Source: Acidimicrobiales bacterium | GTDB taxonomy: Bacteria > Actinomycetota > Acidimicrobiia > Acidimicrobiales > RAAP-2 | Assembly: GCA_030039755.1 (NCBI GenBank) | Contig: JASHUY010000017.1 | Span: 1-64,000 of the forward strand | Length of the DNA: 64,000 nt | Direction: 5' to 3' | Shown here: in pieces, positions 45,242 through 56,086 of the stretch | How positions within the stretch are numbered: position 1 is the stretch's first letter | Layout: the number at the start of each line of letters is the position of its first letter | Notes under the pieces: generated by a model | Seen by the model: only the letters and a program-made list of their open reading frames with translations | The model's database searches: none | What the model was told of the DNA's origin: nothing | Program-made: the position numbers and the translations under genes

Positions 45242-46477
45242 TCAGCTGCGCGGTACGTCCTTCCACGGAACGTCGCGGTCGGCACGTGGCTCGCCCGGGA
45301 GACCGAGCACCCGCTCGCCGAGGATGTTGCGCATGACCTCCGAGGTGCCGCCCTCGATCGAGTTGGCCCGCGTCCTGAGGAACGACCCGCGGACGTCGTA
45401 GGCCGAGAACGTGAGCTCGGAGGGTCGCACCCTCGGGTAGTCGGAGGCGTAGAGCATCCCTTCTGCACCCATGAGGTCCACGCACAGCTCCATGGTCCGC
45501 TTGTTGTCCTCGGCGTACGCGAGCTTGGCGACCGAGCCCTCCGGTCCGGGGGTCCCCGCGCGACGGTTGTGCAGCGCGCGGAGGTTCGTGAGCCGGGAGA
45601 CTTCGTGCGCCACCCAACGTTGCACGAGCCGGTCGCGCAGCACGAGGGCCTGTGGCGAGCGATCGTCCGCCCAGCGGGCACGCCAGATCCGCACGGCTTC
45701 GGAGACGGGCCACGAGCCGCGCTCTGCGACGTTGCCACCGATGGCCACGCGCTCGTTCATGAGGGTCGTGAGCGCGACGTGCCAGCCTTCGCCGACCCCG
45801 CCGAGACGCGCGTCGTCGGGGACGCCGACCTCCGTGAAGAAGACCTCGTTGAACTCCGCCTCCCCCGTGAGCTGGTAGAGAGGGCGCACCTCGACGCCAG
45901 GTGCGTGCATGTCCACGAGGAAGCAGGTGATCCCGGCGTGCTTGGGCACGTCGGGGTCCGTCCGGGCGAGCAGCAGGCCGAAGCTCGCGAGGTGGGCGAC
46001 GGTGGTCCAGACCTTCTGCCCGTTCAGCACCCACTGGTCGCCGTCACGCTCCGCCCTCGTGCCGAGGCTCGCCACGTCGGACCCCGCACCGGGCTCGCTG
46101 AAGAGCTGGCACCAGATCTCCTCGCCGGTGAAGAGGGGACGCAGGTAGCGGCCCAACTGCGCCTCGGTGCCGTGCGCCAGCAGGGTCGGGGCGACCATGC
46201 CGTAGCCGATGACGTTCCGGAGCCCTGCTGACGGCGCACCCGCGGCACGCAGCCGTGCGAGCACCCGCTGCTGGAGGGACGGGGGAAGCCCCAAGCCACC
46301 TCGACCCTTCGGGTAGTGCACCCACGCGAGCCCGCGGTCGAACTGTTCGCCGAGAAAGACCTCGGGCGGCGTCGACGCAGGCGGGAGCTCCGCGAGGAGC
46401 TCGTCGACGAGCACGTCGATCGTCCCGCCTGTGCGCTCGCCGGCCTCGCCGAGCCGGGGGGTGGTCGGAGCGGCCAT
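45242..46477 (-). CDS. Acyl-CoA dehydrogenase
   Basis: QLFSEPGAGSDVASLGTRAERDGDQWVLNGQKVWTT; LGGVGEGWHVALTTL; IEGGTSEVMRNILGERVLGLP. Confidence 0.93.
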   Translation of the reverse strand: MAAPTTPRLGEAGERTGGTIDVLVDELLAELPPASTPPEVFLGEQFDRGLAWVHYPKGRGGLGLPPSLQQRVLARLRAAGAPSAGLRNVIGYGMVAPTLLAHGTEAQLGRYLRPLFTGEEIWCQLFSEPGAGSDVASLGTRAERDGDQWVLNGQKVWTTVAHLASFGLLLARTDPDVPKHAGITCFLVDMHAPGVEVRPLYQLTGEAEFNEVFFTEVGVPDDARLGGVGEGWHVALTTLMNERVAIGGNVAERGSWPVSEAVRIWRARWADDRSPQALVLRDRLVQRWVAHEVSRLTNLRALHNRRAGTPGPEGSVAKLAYAEDNKRTMELCVDLMGAEGMLYASDYPRVRPSELTFSAYDVRGSFLRTRANSIEGGTSEVMRNILGERVLGLPGEPRADRDVPWKDVPRS

Positions 46478-47697
46478 CAGGTGGGCTCCCCTCCCGCGTC
46501 TCCCTCCCGTGCCGCGCCTTCCCCGGCGCCGGGAGCCCGGTCGTCGGGCGTGGCCGGTTCGTGCAGCTCCCTGCGCGCGATGACGTGCACGTCGATGCCT
46601 TGCTCCGCCGCGGCGCGTAGCACCTTGCGCACGACGGAACCACGCTTGAGCTCGTCCCAGCGGCTCCGCTGCGTGGCCCCCACGACGATCTGGGTCACCT
46701 GGTTGTCCGCGGCCACCTTGACGACGGTGTCCGCCGGGTTGTCCCCGTCGACCTCGATCCACCTGCCGCCGACGTCCTCGGCGAGCCCTCGCAGATCGGC
46801 CAGCGCCTTCTTCGTGCCGGCCCCCTCGCTCTCGGGGTCCCTCACGTGGAGGACGATCAGCTCCCCTTTGGTCCGTTGGGCCATCCGGGCCGCACGCCGC
46901 ACCACCGCGTCGCTGCCGGGCGCGCTCGTCACGGCGACCAGGATCCGCTCGGTCGTGTCCCATATGGCTGCGGGCCGGTGGCCTTCGAGGAACCTGAGCA
47001 GCTCCTCTTCGGTCTCGTCGGCGACGAAGCGCAGCGCGAGCTCGCGCAGCGCCACGAGGTTCTCCGTGCGGAAGAAGCCGTTGAGCGCCGCCGGCACCTT
47101 GTCCGGGGGGTAGATGTTCCCGTGGAGCATCCGGCGGCGGAGCTGGTCCGCAGAGGAGTCGATGAGCTCGAGCTGATCTGCGCGCCGCACGACCCAATCC
47201 GGCACACGCTCGCGGATCTTCACGCCCGTGATCACCTCCACCGCGTCCGCCACGCTCTCCAGATGCTGGATGTTCACGGTGCTGATGACGGCGATGCCCG
47301 CTTCGAGGAGGTCGAGGACGTCTTCCCACCGCTTCTCGTGCGGGCCTGAACCCGGCACGTTCGTGTGGGCGAGCTCGTCGACGAGTGCGACCTCGGGGCG
47401 CCGCTTCAGGACGGCCTCGAGGTCCATCTCGTAGAACGTGCCGCCCCGGTACTCGACCTCTTCGCGCGGGACGATCTCGAGGTCACGGATCTCCTCGGCG
47501 GTCTTCGGCCTGCCGTGCGTCTCGACGAACCCGATCACCACGTCCGTGCCCCGTTCGTGGCGCCGCCACCCCTCGTCGAGCATGGCGACCGTCTTGCCGA
47601 CTCCGGCCGCCGCGCCGATGTAGAGACGGAACCGCCCGGCCGGTCGCACCCCCTGTACCGATTCCTCGTCGACCAAAGGAGCCTCTTGCACGATCAC
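46477..47697 (-). CDS. KdpD N-terminal sensory module (KdpD domain + USP-like domain) without histidine kinase
   Basis: RLYIGAAAGVGKTVAMLDEGWRRHERGTDVVIGFVETHGRP; VDELAHTNVPGS; RILVAVTSAPGSDAVVRRAARMA (USP); ends before any TM/HK region. Confidence 0.9.
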   Translation of the reverse strand: MIVQEAPLVDEESVQGVRPAGRFRLYIGAAAGVGKTVAMLDEGWRRHERGTDVVIGFVETHGRPKTAEEIRDLEIVPREEVEYRGGTFYEMDLEAVLKRRPEVALVDELAHTNVPGSGPHEKRWEDVLDLLEAGIAVISTVNIQHLESVADAVEVITGVKIRERVPDWVVRRADQLELIDSSADQLRRRMLHGNIYPPDKVPAALNGFFRTENLVALRELALRFVADETEEELLRFLEGHRPAAIWDTTERILVAVTSAPGSDAVVRRAARMAQRTKGELIVLHVRDPESEGAGTKKALADLRGLAEDVGGRWIEVDGDNPADTVVKVAADNQVTQIVVGATQRSRWDELKRGSVVRKVLRAAAEQGIDVHVIARRELHEPATPDDRAPGAGEGAAREGDAGGEPT

Positions 47698-47740
47698 ATT
47701 GTGCCGGACGGCCCGGGCACATTGTGCCGGACGGCTCGGG
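47695..47740. repeat. Tandem direct repeat, two abutting 23-bp copies
   Basis: CACATTGTGCCGGACGGC(C/T)CGGG at 47695-47717 and 47718-47740, one mismatch. Confidence 0.9.
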
Positions 47741-47831
47741 CGGGCCGTGCGAAGGGGACGCCGTCCCGGCCGCCGGGGCCTGCTTCGCTCGGAGCTCCCG
47801 CTGACTCCTTACACTCCAGTCGGGGAGGGAG

Positions 47832-49322
47832 GTGTCTCTGGTGAAGCGGTGGGTCCTCGGCACGCTCGTGGCCTTCGCCGGGATCGGGGCCCTCAGCGGG
47901 GTCATGGTGCCGCTGCGAGCGCACCTCTCCCTCGCAACCCCGGCGCTCGTCCTGGTGGTCCCCGTCGTCGCGGGGGTGGCGGTCGGCGGCCTCGTGAGCG
48001 GCGTGCTTGCGGTCGCTGCCGGTTTCATCACCTACGACGCCCTGTTCCTCCGCCCCTACGGCACCCTCACGGTGGGGGCGTCCCAGAACTGGATCGCCTT
48101 GATCGTCTACGCCGTCGTGATGCTCATCGTCGCGAGGGTCTTCGTCTTCCTCCAGCGCGCGCGTCTCGAAGCCCGCCGGGACGCGGACGCGACGCGGCGG
48201 CTGTACGAGCTCTCCGACCTCCTCATCGGCGACCAACCCGTGACCGGGGTGCTCGGGGGCATCGCTGCCACGCTGCACCAGGCGTTCGGCGCGCGGTGGG
48301 TGGCCGTCCTCATCCCCGATCCCGACGACGACGACCGTCTGAGCATCGCGGCGACCGCCGGCGACCCGCAGGACGACGACGTCACGTCTCTCGTTCCCGC
48401 AGGAGGCCGGACCGAGAGCTTGCAGCCGTGGGCGAGCACGGGGCCTCGGGCGGATGGCGTCGTGAGGATCGCCCTCGTCGCGCGCGGGCGCCCGGTCGGC
48501 CTCGTCGGGTTGGCGGGGGCGGCGCTCGACCGCCATGAGCTCGAGCTGGCGCGGACGTATGCGAACCAGGCCGCCCTCGCGCTGGAGGCGAGCCAGCTGA
48601 GGGAGCAGGCGATGCGCACCGAGCTGCTCGAGCAGGTCGACGCGTTGCGAGCGTCGCTCATGGGCGCGGTCTCCCACGACTTGCGGACGCCGCTCGCTTC
48701 CGTGAAGACCGCGGTGAGCGCGTTGCGGCGCGCAGGCGCGCAGGGATCGCTGACCGAGCAGGACCGCGAGGAGCTGCTGGCGCTGATCGAGGAGCGGTCC
48801 GACGCGCTGGACAGGCTCGTCGCGAACCTGCTCGACATGACGCGGATCCAGTCGGGCGCCCTGGAGCTGCGTCGCGGGATCACTCCCGTCTCGGACGTCG
48901 TCGACGGGGGCCTGCGCGCGAGCGCCGTCACACCGAACGGGGTCGTCGTCAGCCTGGCCGGGGACCTCCCTCCCGTCGACGTCGACGTGGTGCTCATGGA
49001 ACAGGTGCTCGCCAACCTGCTGGACAACGCCGCGCGGCACTCGCCCGACGGCACCCCGGTCAGCATCTCGGCCGAGGCGCGCGGCGACGTCGTGGTCCTG
49101 TCGGTGAGCGACCACGGTCCTGGTGTGCCGGCGTCCGAGCGCGAGCGCGTCTTCACGATGTTCAGCCGCCTCGGCGCGCAGGGCCGGGCGGGGCTCGGGC
49201 TCGCGATCGCCAAGGCGTTCGTCGACGCGCACGGCCAATCCATCCACGTCGATGACGCGCCCGGCGGGGGCGCCAGGTTCCTCGTGACGCTCCCGGCGGC
49301 CCAGGTGCCCGTGGAGGTCTGA
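47832..49322 (+). CDS. Sensor histidine kinase with DUF4118 (KdpD-type TM), GAF-like and HisKA/HATPase domains; lacks the KdpD N-terminal module
   Basis: Four TM helices; SHDLRTPLASVKTAVSAL; NLLDNAARHSPDGTPV; GLGLAIAKAFVDAHG. Confidence 0.92.
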   Translation: MSLVKRWVLGTLVAFAGIGALSGVMVPLRAHLSLATPALVLVVPVVAGVAVGGLVSGVLAVAAGFITYDALFLRPYGTLTVGASQNWIALIVYAVVMLIVARVFVFLQRARLEARRDADATRRLYELSDLLIGDQPVTGVLGGIAATLHQAFGARWVAVLIPDPDDDDRLSIAATAGDPQDDDVTSLVPAGGRTESLQPWASTGPRADGVVRIALVARGRPVGLVGLAGAALDRHELELARTYANQAALALEASQLREQAMRTELLEQVDALRASLMGAVSHDLRTPLASVKTAVSALRRAGAQGSLTEQDREELLALIEERSDALDRLVANLLDMTRIQSGALELRRGITPVSDVVDGGLRASAVTPNGVVVSLAGDLPPVDVDVVLMEQVLANLLDNAARHSPDGTPVSISAEARGDVVVLSVSDHGPGVPASERERVFTMFSRLGAQGRAGLGLAIAKAFVDAHGQSIHVDDAPGGGARFLVTLPAAQVPVEV

Positions 49323-49327
49323 AGGGC

Positions 49328-50008
49328 GTGGCACGGATCCTGGTGGTGGACGACGACCGCGCGCTCCTCCGCGCCCTCGAGATCGCGTTGAGCGCCCGGG
49401 GACACGAGGTGGTCATGGCGAGGACCGCCGCGGACGGGACCGCCCAGGTGTCCCTCACGTCTCCCGACGTGGTGATCCTGGACCTCGGCCTGCCGGACAT
49501 GGACGGCGTCGAGCTGGTGCGCAGGGTCCGCCAGTGGACGAAGGTCCCCGTCATCGTGCTCTCTGCTGCTGCCTCGGAGGGCAGGAAGGTGACGGCCCTC
49601 GACGCGGGCGCCGACGACTACGTGACCAAGCCCTTCGGGATGGCCGAGCTCGAGGCTCGGCTACGCGTCGCTCTCCGCCATCTCGGCGACGACGCGCCCG
49701 GCTCGCCGGCCACCATCGACGTCGGGGAGCTGGAGGTCGACCTCGTGCACCACATGGCGCGCCTCGCAGGGAAGGACCTGGAGCTCACCGGCCGGGAGTT
49801 CGACCTTCTCGCCTACCTCGCCCGTCACGCCGGCAAGGTCTGCACGCACCAGATGATCCTGCGCGACGTCTGGGGTTCCGCCTACGGCGCCGAGGCGCAC
49901 TACCTGCGGGTCTACGCCCACCGGCTGCGCCGCAAGCTCGGCCCTGCGGGCGGGATGCTGCGGACCCAGCCCGGGATCGGCTACCAGCTCGTCGAGGACT
50001 CCGCCTGA
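49328..50008 (+). CDS. kdpE: OmpR/PhoB-family response regulator, KdpE-like
   Basis: RILVVDDDRALLRALEIAL; VVILDLGLPDMDG; GADDYVTKPFGMAEL; winged helix LTGREFDLLAYLARHAGKVCTHQMILRDVWG. Confidence 0.9.
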   Translation: MARILVVDDDRALLRALEIALSARGHEVVMARTAADGTAQVSLTSPDVVILDLGLPDMDGVELVRRVRQWTKVPVIVLSAAASEGRKVTALDAGADDYVTKPFGMAELEARLRVALRHLGDDAPGSPATIDVGELEVDLVHHMARLAGKDLELTGREFDLLAYLARHAGKVCTHQMILRDVWGSAYGAEAHYLRVYAHRLRRKLGPAGGMLRTQPGIGYQLVEDSA

Positions 50009-50448
50009 ACGGCCGCGCCGCCGTCCTCCCCGCTTCGCGTCGCGGGCTCGGTGGCCGGCCGTGGCGTCGAACGTGCCTCGACCGCGGGTTCGGCCGGGGG
50101 GCCGGGAGCGGCGAAGCGGTAGAGCGGGTTCAGGATCAGGAGCCGGCCTGCCTCCTGGGACACGGTTCCCTCCACGTGCATGGCCGCACCGACGACGACG
50201 CCGCCGAGCGCCTGGCGGCCGAGCCACCGAAGGGTGATCGTCCCGGAACCGTCGTCGAGCCACGCGTCCAGCGCGCTGCCGCGGCCCCCGGGGTGCAGCC
50301 GTCCGTGCGAGGGGCGTCGGCGCTGCACGAAGACCGCACGCACCACGCCGGTGACCACCGCTCGCTGGCGCGGCGCGGCGTCGGCGACGCGCCTGGCGAC
50401 CGGCCGCCCCTGCCACTGCGCCGTGCCGTCGGGGACCCAGCCGCTCAC
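49981..50448 (-). CDS. Small OB-fold-like protein downstream of kdpC
   Basis: GTGA overlap with kdpC stop; RAVVTGVVRAVFVQRRRPSHGRLHPGGRGSALDAWLDDGSGTITLRWLGRQALGGVVVGAAMHVEGTVSQEAGRLLILNPLYRF. Confidence 0.75.
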   Translation of the reverse strand: MSGWVPDGTAQWQGRPVARRVADAAPRQRAVVTGVVRAVFVQRRRPSHGRLHPGGRGSALDAWLDDGSGTITLRWLGRQALGGVVVGAAMHVEGTVSQEAGRLLILNPLYRFAAPGPPAEPAVEARSTPRPATEPATRSGEDGGAAVQAESSTSW

Positions 50449-51032
50449 TTCTCGAGCTTCGCCAGCGCCTCGTTCAGCTGGAGGACCACGACGTAGCGGG
50501 ACCCGAGGAACCCGAGCTCGGCGCCTCGGGTCTCGTGCGAGATCAGCGCGCGCAGCCGCGCCGCGGAGACTCCCGTCGCCTTGGACACCATCGGGATCTG
50601 CACCAGTGCGTCCGCGGGCGAGATGTCCGGTGTGATGCCGCTCCCCGACGTGGTCACGAGGTCGGTCGTCGGGTCGACGCCCACCTTGTGCCAGGCGACG
50701 ACCAGCGCGTGCACGTCCTGTAAGAGCTCCTCGGAGCGCGGAGCGAGGTTCGCGCTCGCCGACTCGCCGGGCTTTCCTGTCGCGACCAGAGGATCGTCCG
50801 AGTCGGGGCGGCCGTGGAACCACTGCGGGTGGAGGATCCTCGTCGTGGAGTAGCCGTTCCAGTTCTGACCGATCAATGTCGAGCCTTCTGCGCTGACCGA
50901 GCCGTCGGCCTGGTGACGGAAGAAGAGCTGCGACACACCGGTCCCGGCGAACATGTAGACGAAGCCGAAGAAGACCGTGAACACGACCATCGCCACCAGG
51001 CTTCGCCGGATGTTCAAGAGCGCCGTTGCCAT
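50445..51032 (-). CDS. kdpC: K+-transporting ATPase subunit C
   Basis: STLIGQNWNGYSTTRILHPQWFHGRPD; SGSGITPDISPADALVQIPMVSKATGVSAARLRALI. Confidence 0.95.
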   Translation of the reverse strand: MATALLNIRRSLVAMVVFTVFFGFVYMFAGTGVSQLFFRHQADGSVSAEGSTLIGQNWNGYSTTRILHPQWFHGRPDSDDPLVATGKPGESASANLAPRSEELLQDVHALVVAWHKVGVDPTTDLVTTSGSGITPDISPADALVQIPMVSKATGVSAARLRALISHETRGAELGFLGSRYVVVLQLNEALAKLEK

Positions 51033-51048
51033 CTGGGAACGCCTCCTC

Positions 51049-53141
<2,093 letters not shown>

Positions 53142-53145
<4 letters not shown>

Positions 53146-54893
53146 CGGAGCACCGCCCACAGGTGGGAGAACGCCATGCCGGCGTGCGACAGAAGTGGCA
53201 TCACCGAATAGAACTTGTGGCTCAGCGCTGTGGCGATCGGACCGAGCGCGACGGCCGGGAAGAACGTGAGGCCTCCGACGATGATGATCACGCCGACCAC
53301 CAGTCCGACGAACATCGTGTTGTCGGTGCGGAACGTGCCGGCCGACGAAGACACGATGTTCTTCGCGGCGAGCGCGCCGGCCAAGGCGAGGCTCGGGACG
53401 ATGATCGCGAAGCGGCCCAGCAGCATGGCGATCGAGCCGACGACGTTGTAGAAGGCGTGGTTGCCTGTCAGGCCTGCGAAGGCGGAGCCGTTGTTGTTCG
53501 TCTGCGACGTGAACGCGTACAGGATCTCCGTGAACCCGTGGGGACCGCCGTTGAGCGGGCCGGCCCGCCCGGCATGGATGGACACGGCGATACCGGTCAG
53601 GACCAGCACGACGATGGGCATCACGAGGATCCCGAACCCTGCGAGCTTGACTTCGCGCGCCTGGATCTTCTTCCCGAGGTACTCCGGCGTGCGGCCGATC
53701 ATGAGGCCGCCGATGAACACCGCCACGATGGCGAAGAGCAGGATGGTGTAGAGCCCGCTCCCCACCCCCCCAGGCGTCACCTCACCCAGCATCATCCCGG
53801 ACAGCAGGCCGAAACCGCCGATCGCGTTGTAGGAGTCGTTCGCCCCGTCGACCGCACCGTCGGAGGTCTGCGTCATCGCGACGTCGAACAGGGCGCTGGT
53901 CGTGTCGCCGAAGCGGACCTCCTTGCCCTCCATGTTCCCCGTCGGCTGGGCCGTGACGCCGGCCGCCGCGACCGCGGGGTTCGGCTGGTGCTCGGAGTAG
54001 GACGTGAAGCCGACCCACACCCCGAAGATGATGACCATGGCCGCGAGGAGCGCCGCCCCGGCGCGGACGCTCTTCACCATCTTTCCGAAGGTGTAGGTGA
54101 GGGAGAACGGGATGGAGAGGGTGAGCACGATGTAGAGCAGGTTCGTGAGACCCGTCGGGTTCTCGAAGGGATGCGCCAGGTCGACGTCGAAGAAGCCGCC
54201 GCCGTTGGTTCCCAGCTGCATGATGGGTCCCATGAACCCCGCCGGTCCTCGTGGGATCGTCTGCGTCACGCCGTTCAACGAGTCGTGGACCGTGACCGTC
54301 CCGGCCAGCGTCATCACCGCGCCCTGGCTCACGACGATGATCCCGGCGACGAAGGCGATCGGCAGCAGGATGTAGAGCATGCAGCGGGTGATGTCCACCC
54401 AGAAGTTCCCGATCGTGTCGGAGCCCCTTCGGGAGAACCCGCGCACGAGGGCGATCGCGACCGCGATCCCGACCGCCGCGCTCACGAATTGCTGGACCGT
54501 CAGCACGCCGATCTGGGAGAAGTACGACATCGTCTCCTCGCCGCCGTAGTTCTGCCAGTTGGTGTTGGTCAGGAACGAGATGGCCGTGTTGAAGCTGAGC
54601 CCCGGCGGCACGGCTCCGAGGTGCTGGGGGTTCAGCGGCAGCGAGCCCTGGATGCGCAGGAGGAGGTACCCGAGCGCGGCGAACAGCGCCGAGAAGACGA
54701 TGAGCGAGGTCGCGTACCGCTTCCAGGTCTGCTCCTGGTCGGGACCGGTCCGGAGCAGCCGGTAGAACGGTCGCTCCGCCCAGGCCAGGAACTGGACGCG
54801 CCCGTCGAAGACCGCGGCCATGTAAGAGCCCAGGTACCGCCAGCTGATGGCGAGGACGACGACGAGGACGACGATGGTCCAGAGGAAGTCCAC
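53142..54893 (-). CDS. kdpA: K+-transporting ATPase subunit A
   Basis: [31 protein letters not shown] overlap with kdpB. Confidence 0.97.
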
Positions 54894-54907
54894 GGGCTAG
54901 CGCCGCC

Positions 54908-54997
54908 TCAGAACCACTCGGGCTTGAAGAGCGCGACGCCGATGTAGACGAACACGGCGATCGACAACGCGAGCAGGATGCCCTGGACGACGGTCAT
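54908..54997 (-). CDS. kdpF: KdpF small subunit (not in supplied ORF track)
   Basis: Read by hand: MTVVQGILLALSIAVFVYIGVALFKPEWF*; immediately upstream of kdpA; typical KdpF Yx..LFKPE(W/R)F ending. Confidence 0.9.
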   Translation of the reverse strand: MTVVQGILLALSIAVFVYIGVALFKPEWF

Positions 54998-55077
54998 ACC
55001 CGCTCCAACGCCCAGATCAGACCGAGCATGGCGACGACGAACGCCACGATGCCCACAACCGCGAGGAAGTCACCCAT
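54994..55077 (-). CDS. 27-aa single-TM micro-ORF overlapping kdpF start
   Basis: Read by hand: MGDFLAVVGIVAFVVAMLGLIWALERV*; stop overlaps kdpF start as ATGA. Confidence 0.65.
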   Translation of the reverse strand: MGDFLAVVGIVAFVVAMLGLIWALERV

Positions 55078-55098
55078 GTCCCCAGTGAAGTAAGGAGG

Positions 55099-55149
55099 AC
55101 GTAAACGCGGCGTCAACGTCGACTTCCCGGGCGTCAAGAAAACGTGAAC
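55099..55149. promoter_or_regulatory. Candidate KdpE (OmpR-family) binding region upstream of the kdp operon
   Basis: ACGTAAAC 55099, GCGTCAAC 55110, GCGTCAAG 55131, ACGTGAAC 55142; spacing 11/21/11 bp. Confidence 0.55.
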
Positions 55150-55205
55150 ACGCACTGGATCGACCATGCGGCCGGCACGGGCATCGGTTTCGTAGGCTCT
55201 CGTCC

Positions 55206-55811
55206 ATGCGCGGACCGGGGCGCCAGCCGTTGGACCGGCGGGTGTGGCCGCTCCCCCGTCTCGCCGCCCGTCCCGTCCCGCGTCTCGTGGCCGCGCTCGT
55301 CGCGGTACTCGCGGCCGCTGCGTTCGTCGCCTGGGAGGCGGTCCAGGCGCGGCTCTCGACGTCGTCGCACGCGGGCATCCTCTCCGCCATCGGGGTGCTG
55401 CTCGTCCTCGCGCTGGCCTGCGGTCACGGCCGGCAGCGCGAGCGCAGCCGCACCTGGTCGCTCGGCGTGGCCCGTGCGCTCAGGTCGGTCTTCGCAGCGG
55501 GGCGTGTCCGAACCGCCGCGGTGGGGGGGGCGCTCGTGTGGGTGCTGCTGATCGCGGCGACCGCCGGGTGGGACGCGACCAGCTTCTCGGAGCAGAGGCA
55601 CGACCTTCCGACCCTCAGCCGTCTCTTCGGCGACGTCACCGATCACGACTGGGGCCGGGCCCTCCTGTTCGCCGCGTGGCTGGCCCTCGGGGCCTATCTC
55701 GCGACCGGGTGGCGGCGTCGGTCACGGGACCCCGCCGCGGACGTGGACCACGCGAACGGACGTACAGGACCGCGGCCCGGTGGCTCGCCCGGCGAGGACG
55801 GCCGCAGGTGA
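55206..55811 (+). CDS. Hypothetical membrane protein
   Basis: TM segments LVAALVAVLAAAAFVAWEAV, AGILSAIGVLLVLALACG, VGGALVWVLLIAATAGW. Confidence 0.7.
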   Translation: MRGPGRQPLDRRVWPLPRLAARPVPRLVAALVAVLAAAAFVAWEAVQARLSTSSHAGILSAIGVLLVLALACGHGRQRERSRTWSLGVARALRSVFAAGRVRTAAVGGALVWVLLIAATAGWDATSFSEQRHDLPTLSRLFGDVTDHDWGRALLFAAWLALGAYLATGWRRRSRDPAADVDHANGRTGPRPGGSPGEDGRR

Positions 55812-56002
55812 CGGTCGGGGCGACCGTGTGGGCGGTCATCGGAACGGGGTGGGTCGTGTGGCTCGTCCTGACCGGGCTCGTTCGGAGGCTTCCGGGGATC
55901 GACTCGGTGGTGCACGCCTTCCTCGGCTCGTGGCTCGGGAGGCTGCTCGCGCTGGCTGCGTGGGCGGAGGCGGGCTGGCACCTCTTCGGGCAGCGGCCCT
56001 GA
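55808..56002 (+). CDS. Small two-TM hypothetical membrane protein
   Basis: GTGA overlap; VTVGATVWAVIGTGWVVWLVLTGLVRRLPGIDSVVHAFLGSWLGRLLALAAWAEAGWHLFGQRP. Confidence 0.75.
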   Translation: MTVGATVWAVIGTGWVVWLVLTGLVRRLPGIDSVVHAFLGSWLGRLLALAAWAEAGWHLFGQRP

Positions 56003-56061
56003 CGCCGGAGCCGCCCGAGCCCCGGAGCCCGCCCGCCGTCCGGGAGCCGCCCGATCCCCGG

Positions 56062-56086
56062 GGCCGCCCGGAGCCCCGGGGCGGCC
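56062..56086. terminator. GC-rich hairpin between convergent genes
   Basis: GGCCGCCC-GGAGCCCCG-GGGCGGCC, 8-bp perfect arms. Confidence 0.5.

Noticed and set aside
42589-45738. 1049-aa minus-strand ORF
   Set aside because: Antisense to the APC permease; low-complexity charged sequence with no domain.
46478-47329. N-terminal extension of the acyl-CoA dehydrogenase ORF 45242-47329
   Set aside because: Out-of-frame reading of the KdpD N-terminal gene; genuine start is the ATG at 46477.
56003-56061. GC-rich ggagccgcccga(g/t)cccc quasi-repeats
   Set aside because: Imperfect low-complexity sequence in a short convergent gap; only the adjacent clean hairpin is annotated.
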